A DNA stretch of 64,000 bases, taken from NCBI RefSeq assembly GCF_016862115.1, contig NZ_BOMI01000114.1:1-64000 (forward strand), written 5' to 3'. Source of the stretch: Paractinoplanes deccanensis (GTDB lineage: Bacteria > Actinomycetota > Actinomycetes > Mycobacteriales > Micromonosporaceae). Below the pieces are notes generated by a model that was not told the origin of the DNA, searched no databases, and was given only the letters and a program-made list of their open reading frames with translations. The position numbers were made by a program, and so were the translations under genes. Positions within the stretch are counted from its first letter, which is position 1. Each line of letters opens with the position of its first letter. This document shows positions 57,641 through 64,000 of the stretch, piece after piece.

Positions 57641-58156
57641 ATGGCCGATAATTGGCTTCCGGGACGCCAGGGACCGAGGGTCGCGGAGCGGGCTCTGTCG
57701 GCGGAGGAGGCGGCGTTCCTCGACGCGTTCCTCAGCGCCGCGGTGACCGTGCAGCGCAACCTCGACTCCGATCTCAAGTGCGAGCAGAACCGCACCCTGA
57801 GCGAGTACATCACGCTGCGCCGCCTCGGCGACGCGCCGGACCGGCGCATGCGCATCAACGAGCTCGCGGCGACCGCGTTCCTGTCGCTGAGCCGCATGAG
57901 CCGCATCGTGGAGAAGCTGGAACAGCAGGGCCTGGTCACCCGCGAGCAGGTGCCGGACGACCGCCGCGGCTGGAACGCGGTGCTCACCGAGGCCGGCATC
58001 GAGTGGCTGCGGCGCGGTGACCGGGCGTACGCGGCGAGCGTGCACCGCCACGTGCTCGACCAGCTCGACCGCCGCGACCTGCCGGCGCTCACCAGCGTGG
58101 CGCGGGTCCTGGCGAACCTGCCGGACCGCAAGCCCGCCTTCATGCGGGTGGCATGA
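57641..58156 (+). CDS. MarR-family transcriptional regulator
   Basis: A 171-aa regulator. The winged helix reads LGDAPDRRMRINELAATAFLSLSRMSRIVEKLEQQGLVTREQVPDDRRGWNAVLTEAGIEWL, with the typical DRR wing. The flanking helices LSAEEAAFLDAFLSAAVTVQRNLDSDL and the C-terminal helix form the dimer interface. The ATG at 57641 has AAAGGATCGG upstream. The 3' end overlaps the convergent flavoprotein gene by 17 bp. Confidence 0.9.
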   Translation: MADNWLPGRQGPRVAERALSAEEAAFLDAFLSAAVTVQRNLDSDLKCEQNRTLSEYITLRRLGDAPDRRMRINELAATAFLSLSRMSRIVEKLEQQGLVTREQVPDDRRGWNAVLTEAGIEWLRRGDRAYAASVHRHVLDQLDRRDLPALTSVARVLANLPDRKPAFMRVA

Positions 58157-59183
58157 GACGCCGCACCACATGAGCGGCGTCGCCGGGCATGCCGCCGAGA
58201 AAGCCGGAACCGAACGTGTTCTGCCAGGGCAGCCCGACGAAACCCAGCCCCGCGACGGTGGCCGAGACACCCCTGTGGTGTTCCGGCCACCCGTCGGCGC
58301 CGGCCGCCCGCGGGTCCAGCCAGCCGTAGTCGGGCCGGAAACCGGTGCACCACACCACCGCGGCGACGGGCAGGACCCGGCCGTCGGCGAGCAGCGGCAG
58401 GCCGTCGCGGACGCCGGCGACGCGCGGCACGCGGCGGACCCCGGCCCGGCGCAGGGCCGCCTCGGACTGCCAGATGAGCGGCCCGCCGCGCCGCACGGCG
58501 AGGGCACGGATCCATCGCCCGGGCGGCACCCTCCGGTCGTACAGCAGTCTCCGGACCACCGCGCTGCGCACCAGGCCCACCGGGACGTGTCCCGTGCGGC
58601 GGCCCGACAGCCAGACCTCACGCCCGCGCGCCAGATCGAGCGCGATGTCGGCGCCCGCCGTGCCCGCGCCGACGACCAGCACCGGGCCCGGCGGCAGATC
58701 GCCCGGCCGGTGGTAGTCGCTCGAATGCCGCTGCGCCAGGGCCGGGTCCAGCGCCGCGGCGAAACCCGGGACCGCGGGCCGGTGCAGCGCCCCGGTGGCC
58801 ACGATGACCCGTCGCGCGACGAGCGGCCCGTCATCGGTGCGCAGGTGGTGCAAGCCGTTCCCGTACGCGTGCGAGCGCACCGTGACACCCGAGCGCACCG
58901 GAAAGGCGAAGTGCTTCGCATACGCGGTCAGGTAGTCCGCCATCTCGTCGCGGGTGGGATGCGCGCCCGGCGGCAGCGGCATCGGCAGGCCGGGCAGCGC
59001 GCAGAACCGGGCCGGCGTGAACAGCCGCAGGCAGTCGTAGCGCTGCCGCCAGGCGTCGCCCACGGTCCGCGCCGCGTCCAGCACGGCGAAGGGCCGGCCC
59101 CGCTCGCGGAGGTGCCACGCCGCGGCCAGGCCGGCCGCGCCACCACCCACGACAACGGTGCCGGCCCGTTCCGCGATCGGCAC
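58140..59183 (-). CDS. FAD/NAD(P)-binding flavoprotein (CzcO/FMO-like)
   Basis: A 347-aa flavoprotein. FAD motif VVVGGGAAGLAAAWHLRERG near the N-terminus, a central NADP motif VLVVGAGTAGADIALDLARG (about 168-187), and VVWCTGFRPDYGWL near the C-terminus, as in flavin monooxygenases and CzcO-type proteins. It starts at GTG 59183, sharing one base with the hydrolase stop (TAGTG), so it is translated with that gene. It belongs to the ECF sigma-hydrolase-flavoprotein operon and its target may be oxidative detoxification (inference). Confidence 0.88.
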   Translation of the reverse strand: MPIAERAGTVVVGGGAAGLAAAWHLRERGRPFAVLDAARTVGDAWRQRYDCLRLFTPARFCALPGLPMPLPPGAHPTRDEMADYLTAYAKHFAFPVRSGVTVRSHAYGNGLHHLRTDDGPLVARRVIVATGALHRPAVPGFAAALDPALAQRHSSDYHRPGDLPPGPVLVVGAGTAGADIALDLARGREVWLSGRRTGHVPVGLVRSAVVRRLLYDRRVPPGRWIRALAVRRGGPLIWQSEAALRRAGVRRVPRVAGVRDGLPLLADGRVLPVAAVVWCTGFRPDYGWLDPRAAGADGWPEHHRGVSATVAGLGFVGLPWQNTFGSGFLGGMPGDAAHVVRRLMPPA

Positions 59184-60052
59184 TACTTCGGGTTGGCGGC
59201 GATGAACCGCAGCACCGCGTCCCCGAACCGCTCGGGCTCCTCGACGTTGCCGAGGTGGCCGCTGTGCTCGAGGATGACCAGGCGCGAGCCGGGGATCAGC
59301 TCGTGGATCTCGCGGGCCCAGCGCTCGCCGCAGATGATGTCGTAGCGGCCCGCGATGACCAGCGCCGGCACGGTGATGCGGGGCAGCAGCTCCCGGTCGT
59401 CGATGATCTCCGGGTTGCCGTCGGCGTCGCGGCCCGAGATGTAGGCGACGCGGAGGCGCTCGCGCAACGGCGCGAACTCCGCCTCCCGGCCCCAGTAGTC
59501 GGCCAGGTACGACGGCAGCAGCCCGCGCAGGGCGGCGGTCAGCTTGTCGTCGTCGGTGATCGAGCCCACCGACTGGAGCGCCTCGAGCACCGCCGGCACC
59601 TCGGGGTTGCCCTCGTTGCGCTTGACGAAGAGCTCGACCTGGCGGCCCGCCTCGGCGCCCTGCTCCGCGCCGGTCACCGGGGCGCTGTCGTAGAGGATCA
59701 CGCCGGCCAGGCGGGCCGGGCGGGTCGCCGCGTAGTACTGGGCCACGAAACCGCCGTACGAGTGGCCGAGCAGGAACACGCGGGCAACGCCCAGATCGTC
59801 GATGACGCGGTCGAGCGCCCGCGCGTAGAGCTCCCGGGTGTAGCCGTCGGGGTGGGTCGGCAGGCGGCCGGACTCGCCGGTGCCGAGCGCCTCGACGTAC
59901 GCCACCCGCGCGTGCTGTTCGACGCCGGGCATGCGCAGGTAGTCCCAGAAGACCCCGGGCCCGCCCGGCATCGCGACGACGACCGCGTCCCCCTGCCCGT
60001 AGAGGTGGTAGCGCTGCTCGACGCCGTTGACGTCGACGGTGTGGATAGCCAT
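59183..60052 (-). CDS. Alpha/beta hydrolase, proline iminopeptidase-like
   Basis: About 289 aa. Motifs: VVVAMPGGPGVFWDYLRMPG (oxyanion), YVEALGTGESGRL, nucleophile Ser in LLGHSYGGFVAQYY and His in LEHSGHLGNVE. The protein resembles S33 aminopeptidases and epoxide/lactone hydrolases. I place the start at ATG 60052; an in-frame GTG at 60103, only 3 nt after the sigma stop, would allow coupled initiation and is possible. It is the second gene of the ECF sigma operon. Confidence 0.83.
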   Translation of the reverse strand: MAIHTVDVNGVEQRYHLYGQGDAVVVAMPGGPGVFWDYLRMPGVEQHARVAYVEALGTGESGRLPTHPDGYTRELYARALDRVIDDLGVARVFLLGHSYGGFVAQYYAATRPARLAGVILYDSAPVTGAEQGAEAGRQVELFVKRNEGNPEVPAVLEALQSVGSITDDDKLTAALRGLLPSYLADYWGREAEFAPLRERLRVAYISGRDADGNPEIIDDRELLPRITVPALVIAGRYDIICGERWAREIHELIPGSRLVILEHSGHLGNVEEPERFGDAVLRFIAANPK

Positions 60053-60106
60053 GCCCGGTACGACGCGGCCACCGGCCCCCGATTCACCGATGTGATCGGG
60101 CACGCA

Positions 60107-60625
60107 TCAGGCGAGCGCCTGGCGCAGCGACCGCAGCGCGTAGTGGGCCCGGGACTTCACCGTTCCGGCGGGCAGGCCGAGCGCGCGGGCGGTCTCGGCG
60201 ACCGAGCGGCCCTTGACGTACAGCTCGTCGAGGATCACCCGGTGCGCCTCGCTGAGCGCGCGCAGCCCGCTGCGCAGCTGCTGGACAGCGACGGCCGTCT
60301 CCGCCGTGTCCTCGCGGGTCGGCACGGCGGTGAGGTCGTTGCCCTCGACCTCGGCCGGGCGCGCCTTGCGCATGCGCAGGGCGTCGATGGCGGTGTTGCG
60401 GGCGACCGTGTAGAGCCATCGCCGGGCCGGCTCGCCGCAGTCCGGCATCGCGTCCATCCGGCGCCAGGTGCGCAGCATCGTCTCCTGGAGAAGGTCCTCG
60501 GCGAATTCGCGGTCGCCGTGGGTGAAACCGCGTAGATAACTCAGCAAGGCGTCGCCGTATTCGGCGTGCAGCGCGCCGAGACGCGCGCTCGCGGCGTCCG
60601 CACAGGATTTGCTTCGAATGGCCAT
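60107..60625 (-). CDS. ECF sigma factor
   Basis: A 172-aa sigma-70 family factor. Region 2: LLSYLRGFTHGDREFAEDLLQETMLRTWRRMDAMPDCGEPARRWLYTVARNTAIDALR; region 4: LRALSEAHRVILDELYVKGRSVAETARALGLPAGTVKSRAHYALRSLRQALA. It resembles the SigL/SigK-type ECF group. No zinc anti-sigma is adjacent. A motif GAACTTT-N11-TCCGTY occurs both upstream of this gene and upstream of the neighbouring lipoprotein gene, consistent with self-directed promoters. ATG at 60625. Confidence 0.9.
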   Translation of the reverse strand: MAIRSKSCADAASARLGALHAEYGDALLSYLRGFTHGDREFAEDLLQETMLRTWRRMDAMPDCGEPARRWLYTVARNTAIDALRMRKARPAEVEGNDLTAVPTREDTAETAVAVQQLRSGLRALSEAHRVILDELYVKGRSVAETARALGLPAGTVKSRAHYALRSLRQALA

Positions 60626-60838
60626 GATCGATCCCCGTCCGTGGCTCTGCCGACATGATCTGACAGGGCGAAAGGTAGGCCGGGGCCGTGGCGGCGAAGT
60701 GGGGATCGAGTGGCGTTCCGGTGGGCGCGAGGACGGCCGCGGCCCGCCTGCGGCGCCGGCCGATCGGGGGGAAGGCGAGCGGCACCGCGGCGACCACCGC
60801 GGCCGTCGCAGGGTTGAACGGATGCCGTGCCGGAAAGT
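60626..60838. other. Leader region of the ECF sigma operon, no gene seen
   Basis: Frames in this 213-bp stretch are short and lack start signals. If the motif at 60817-60840 is the sigma promoter, the 5' leader would be about 185 nt. Confidence 0.4.
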
Positions 60839-60840
60839 TC
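60817..60840 (-). promoter_or_regulatory. Candidate ECF promoter upstream of the sigma operon
   Basis: On the minus strand it reads GAACTTT-N11-TCCGTT, with GAAC as -35 and CGTT as -10 separated by 16 nt. It overlaps the end of the small lipoprotein gene and repeats the motif at 61053-61076. Confidence 0.5.
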
Positions 60841-61015
60841 AAACGCCCCGGCGGTAAACGTAGACAGCGGGCCTGTCCTGGGCGGGCTTGGTGTCCGGGC
60901 CGGGCGCGGTGGCGGCGGCCGCGTCGGCGGCCGTGCGCTCCTCGCCGCAGGCGGAGGCGAACGCGAGGCCGAAACTCGCGACGATGGCGAGCGGGGCGAT
61001 ACGGGCACGTCGCAT
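60839..61015 (-). CDS. Small lipoprotein (58 aa)
   Basis: A short protein: MRRARIAPLAIVASFGLAFASAC is a classical lipoprotein signal with lipobox ASAC, followed by an acidic GEERTAADAAAATAPG spacer and the tail DTKPAQDRPAVYVYRRGV. An AAGGAG ribosome site lies 8 nt before the ATG, which strongly supports a real gene despite its size. Its upstream motif matches one upstream of the adjacent ECF sigma gene, suggesting common regulation. Function unknown. Confidence 0.75.
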   Translation of the reverse strand: MRRARIAPLAIVASFGLAFASACGEERTAADAAAATAPGPDTKPAQDRPAVYVYRRGV

Positions 61016-61052
61016 GGGAGGGCTCCTTCGAATCGGGTCGTGCCCCCGGTAC

Positions 61053-61076
61053 GACGGACGGCGCGCGCAAAAGTTC
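61053..61076 (-). promoter_or_regulatory. Candidate ECF promoter of the small lipoprotein gene
   Basis: On the minus strand it reads GAACTTT-N11-TCCGTC, -35 GAAC and -10 CGTC separated by 16 nt, and about 40 bp before the ATG. It is nearly the same as the motif at 60817-60840. Confidence 0.55.
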
Positions 61077-61202
61077 GAAACAGGGGCGGAGCCCGTTTTC
61101 CGCCGTTCACGACGGCCGCGAAGCCCGCCGGGTTCACCGCGCGCCGACAATCTCTCAGAAGCATTCGGAACGCCTATTCGGCGGGCTATCTTTGGCGCCG
61201 TT

Positions 61203-63953
61203 GTGAGCCAGAACCCAATCCGATTCACCGTGCTCGGGCCGGTGCGGGCGTTCAGCGGGGATCGCGAGCTCAATCTCGGCCCCCGGCAGCAGCGGCAGGT
61301 GCTCGGCCTCCTGCTGATCCGCGCCGGGCGCGACATTCCCGTGCACCAGTTCGTCGAGATGCTGTGGGGACACGCGGCGCCGGCGAGCGCGGTGAACAGC
61401 CTGCACCGGTTCATCGGCGCGCTGCGGCGGATCCTCGAGCCCGACCTGCCCGCCCGGTCGCAGGGGCGATGGCTGCTGCGCCGGGACGCCGCCTACCGGC
61501 TGGTGGCGCCGCAGGGCGCGATCGACCTGATGGAGTTCCGGCGGCTGGCCGACGAGGCCCGCGAGGCCGAGAGCATGGGCTTTCGCGACGTGGCGATCGC
61601 CCGGTACGCCGAGGCGCTGCGCCAGTCGAGCGGCCGCTGCGCCGACGACGGTTCCGACGACACCCACCGCTACTCCGTCTTCCTCTCCATCGATGCCGAG
61701 TACGCGACGGTCGCCCGGGACGCGGCCCGCGCGGCGGTGGCGTTCGGCCGCCTCGGCGAGCTGCTGCCGGAGGTGCGGCGGGCGGCCGAGATGAACCCGC
61801 TCGACGAGTCGCTGCAGGCCCGGCTGATGCTGATGCTCGCCGCGGACGGGCGGCAGGCGGACGCGTTCGCGCTGTTCCAGTCGGTGCGCGACACCCTCGC
61901 CCGGGAGCTGGGCGTCGATCCCGGGCCGGAGCTGCGCGCCGCCTACGACGAGGTCCTGCAACCTCGGCAGCTCAAGGCCGCCGACCCCGCGCAGGTGGTC
62001 CGGGTCTCCCCCGCCCAGCTGCCGCGCGACCTGCCGCTGTTCACCGGCCGCCGCGCGGAGCTGGACCGGATCGGCGAGCTCCGGCGCGCCGGCGAGCGGG
62101 ACGGCGGCATGCCGGTCATCGCGATCGACGGCATGCCCGGGGTGGGCAAGTCGACCGTCGCGCTGCACTGGGCGTACGAGGTGATGAGCCGCTTCCCGGA
62201 CGGGCAGCTCTATCTGGACCTGCGCGGCGAGGACCCGGGAAGCGCCCTGAGCTCGCTGCTGAGCACGCTCGGCGTCCCCGAGACGGCCCTGCCCTCCGGG
62301 GTGGCCGCCAAGGCCGCGCTCTACCGCAGCCACCTCGCCGGGCGCCGGATGCTGGTGCTGCTCGACAACGCGGAGAGCGCCGAGCAGGTGCGCCCGCTGC
62401 TGCCCGGCGCCGCCGAGTGCCTGACGCTCGTCACCAGCCGGCGGCGGCTCACCGCGCTGGCCGCCTCCGACGGCGCCCACCTGCTCACCCTCGGCCTGCC
62501 CGGCGCCGACGAGGCGCGGCAGCTGCTCACCCGGCGGCTCGCGGCGGCGCTGGGCGAGCGCAACTGGGCCGCCGAGCGCGCGGCGCTGGACGCGATCGCC
62601 CGCGCGTGCGGCCGGCTGCCGGCGGCGCTGACCACGGTCGCCGCCGAGGCCGGCAGCCATCCGGCGGTGAGCCTCGACGGTGTCGCGGCGACCCTGCGGC
62701 GCGACCCGGGCCTCGACGCGTTCGGCGGCCTGCGGACCGCCTTCGCCGGCTCGTACGAGGCGCTGCCCGAGCCCGCCGCGCGCCTGTTCCGGCTGCTGTC
62801 GCTGCACCCGGGCCCCGACCTGGCACCCGCCGCGGCGGCGAGCCTCGCGGGCCTGCCCGAGCGCGAGACCGGCGCGCTGATCGCCCGGCTCGCCGCCGAG
62901 CACCTGGTGACCGTCTCGGCGTCGCAACGGATCGCCCAGCACGTGCTGCTGCGGGCGTACGCGGCCGAGCTGTCCGGCAAGCACGACGCGCCGGCCTCGG
63001 CCGAGCAAGCCCGGGCGCGGCTGTTCGCGCATTACCGGCACACCGCGTACGAGGCGAACCGGAACCTGCGCCCCCTGCTGGAGCCGATCCCGCCCGGGGC
63101 GGCGCCTGCGGGCGTCACCGTCGAGACGTTCGGCGAGTACTGCCGGGCCTTCGCGTGGTTCCGCGCCGAGCATCGCGTGCTGCGCGCCCTCGTCGAGCAG
63201 TGCGCCGGCTCCGCCGACGGCCCCGGGGTCTGGCAGCTGGCCACGACCATGGTGCCGTTCTATCAGTGGAGCGGACTGCTGCACGACTGGCTCGCCACCA
63301 TGCGGGCCGGGCTCGCGTCCGCGGAGCGCACCGGCGACCCGCTCGGCCAGGCGCACATGCAGCGCTGCCTGGCCGGCGCCGTCTACTCGCTCGGCGACCA
63401 GGACGAGGCCCGCGACCGGCTCCAGCGGGCGCTGCGGCTGTTCACCGGCCTCGGCGTGCTGACCGGGCAGGCGCACGTCCATCTCAACCTGGGCCTGGTG
63501 CGGCCGGCCGACGAGGCGTCGTTCGGCACCGCCCTCAAGCTGTACGAGCGGGCCGGCTACGAGAGGGGCGTCGTGACTGCCACGGAGGGTGTCGCGCTCT
63601 CCCACGCCACGCTGGGCCGCGACGCGTCGGCGATCGCCCTCTACGAGCGGGCGATGGCCGGATACCAGCGGCTCGGCGACCAGCGCGGGGTGGCCAGCTG
63701 CCTGCTCGGGCTGGGCCGGCTGCGGCGGCGCGCGGGCGACAGCGAGGTGGCCGCCGAGCTGCTGCGCCGGGCGGTCGAGCTGTTCCGGGAGGCGTGCCAC
63801 CGCGGCGAGGAGGCGGAGGCGCTGATCGTGCTCGGCGACACGCTCGCCGGCGCCGAGGCCTCCGCGGCCTGGCGGGCCGCCCTGGACATCCTCGCCGAGC
63901 TGCGCCTGCCGGCCGCGCAGGACGTGCGCGACAGATTGCACAGTGGAAGGTGA
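61203..63953 (+). CDS. AfsR/SARP-type regulator with BTAD, NB-ARC and TPR domains
   Basis: About 916 aa, the complete form of the architecture that is shortened at 53379-55286. DNA-binding OmpR-like domain (IRFTVLGPVRAFSGDRELNLGPRQQRQVLGLLLIRAGRDI), BTAD (about 100-245), NB-ARC with Walker A GMPGVGKS and LVLLDNA, then TPR repeats in the last 300 residues (LGQAHMQRCLAGAVYSLGDQDEARDRLQRALRLF, ATLGRDASAIALYERAMAGYQRLGDQRG). Such proteins activate secondary metabolism or differentiation genes. The start is GTG 61203. Its stop overlaps the next gene's GTG (GTGA). Confidence 0.92.
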   Translation: MSQNPIRFTVLGPVRAFSGDRELNLGPRQQRQVLGLLLIRAGRDIPVHQFVEMLWGHAAPASAVNSLHRFIGALRRILEPDLPARSQGRWLLRRDAAYRLVAPQGAIDLMEFRRLADEAREAESMGFRDVAIARYAEALRQSSGRCADDGSDDTHRYSVFLSIDAEYATVARDAARAAVAFGRLGELLPEVRRAAEMNPLDESLQARLMLMLAADGRQADAFALFQSVRDTLARELGVDPGPELRAAYDEVLQPRQLKAADPAQVVRVSPAQLPRDLPLFTGRRAELDRIGELRRAGERDGGMPVIAIDGMPGVGKSTVALHWAYEVMSRFPDGQLYLDLRGEDPGSALSSLLSTLGVPETALPSGVAAKAALYRSHLAGRRMLVLLDNAESAEQVRPLLPGAAECLTLVTSRRRLTALAASDGAHLLTLGLPGADEARQLLTRRLAAALGERNWAAERAALDAIARACGRLPAALTTVAAEAGSHPAVSLDGVAATLRRDPGLDAFGGLRTAFAGSYEALPEPAARLFRLLSLHPGPDLAPAAAASLAGLPERETGALIARLAAEHLVTVSASQRIAQHVLLRAYAAELSGKHDAPASAEQARARLFAHYRHTAYEANRNLRPLLEPIPPGAAPAGVTVETFGEYCRAFAWFRAEHRVLRALVEQCAGSADGPGVWQLATTMVPFYQWSGLLHDWLATMRAGLASAERTGDPLGQAHMQRCLAGAVYSLGDQDEARDRLQRALRLFTGLGVLTGQAHVHLNLGLVRPADEASFGTALKLYERAGYERGVVTATEGVALSHATLGRDASAIALYERAMAGYQRLGDQRGVASCLLGLGRLRRRAGDSEVAAELLRRAVELFREACHRGEEAEALIVLGDTLAGAEASAAWRAALDILAELRLPAAQDVRDRLHSGR

Positions 63954-64000
63954 ATCCCATCGAAACCGTCGCCGTCGTCGCGGCCGACCCGATCGTCCGC
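63950..64000 (+). CDS. Start of a probable response regulator (cut by the window edge)
   Basis: Only 17 codons are present: GTG then NPIETVAVVAADPIVR, the typical first strand and loop of a receiver domain. The GTG overlaps the AfsR-like stop (GTGA), so the two genes are probably coupled. The product beyond the edge cannot be seen, and the family call is tentative. Confidence 0.5.
   Translation, partial: MNPIETVAVVAADPIVR

Noticed and set aside
1-64000. Mobile elements, CRISPR arrays, tRNA or rRNA genes
   Set aside because: No transposase, integrase, attachment-site duplication, spaced direct-repeat array or cloverleaf sequence was found by reading both strands; the tandem repeats seen are short coding or 3'-end repeats.

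Overview
The window is a high-GC chromosomal segment from an actinomycete, most likely a filamentous member of the Micromonosporaceae (Actinoplanes-like). This assignment is inferred from protein families and base composition; no rRNA or other marker gene is present. Supporting signs are third-position G/C saturation with long spurious antisense frames, frequent GTG starts, several -10-like hexamers exactly 6 nt before a start codon (leaderless style), two AfsR-type BTAD/NTPase regulators, an EACC1-caspase module, DUF6082, an iron box of the IdeR/DmdR type and many secreted lipoproteins. I see no phage, plasmid, IS, CRISPR, tRNA or rRNA genes.

Layout. 257-7286 (minus): a tightly coupled five-gene operon of SWIM zinc finger, unknown protein, VWA protein, MoxR-type AAA+ ATPase and DUF5682 protein, comparable to E. 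coli yehLMPQ. 7440-15417: a membrane protein, a VOC protein, a secreted rhamnogalacturonan lyase (PL11) behind a LacI-like operator, aroA preceded by two perfect DnaA boxes, small proteins, and a TrpB2-type synthase. 15908-20013: DUF6082, EACC1 and a 1085-aa caspase-like protease, a probable biological-conflict/cell-suicide module and the most interesting system here. 20029-24719: Tat-exported carbonic anhydrase, an HxlR/oxidoreductase divergent pair, and a substrate-binding protein/methyltransferase/permease operon lacking an ATPase. 24807-30601: TPM-domain protein, ECF sigma with a probable anti-sigma partner, a receiver-only response regulator, SGNH hydrolase and proline iminopeptidase.

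30686-34645 is an iron-regulated siderophore ABC importer with a fused double permease. 35325-36187 is a cobalamin riboswitch controlling bluB. 37091-41791 holds an HxlR/imine-reductase pair, an NTPase with a C-terminal HTH and a FAD oxidoreductase. 41993-48390 holds lipoproteins, an SDR, a GNAT and a large secreted GH2 glycosidase with discoidin domains, behind a promoter whose -10 abuts a perfect LacI-type palindrome. 48495-51609 holds small proteins and a TetR-GNAT-MFS operon whose transporter has lost its N-terminal third. 51798-53335 are tandem alpha/beta hydrolases, one cytosolic and one secreted. 53379-64000 holds a C-terminally shortened AfsR-like protein, GMC oxidoreductase, TetR and MarR regulators, an ECF sigma operon (sigma, hydrolase, flavoprotein) with a repeated candidate promoter motif, a full-length AfsR-like regulator and the first codons of a coupled response regulator.

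Overall this is mainly environmental-response and scavenging DNA: polysaccharide degradation, iron and cobalamin acquisition, redox enzymes each beside its own regulator, plus two multi-component NTPase/protease modules. Many gene pairs share ATGA or GTGA start/stop overlaps (translational coupling), and many convergent pairs overlap at their 3' ends.
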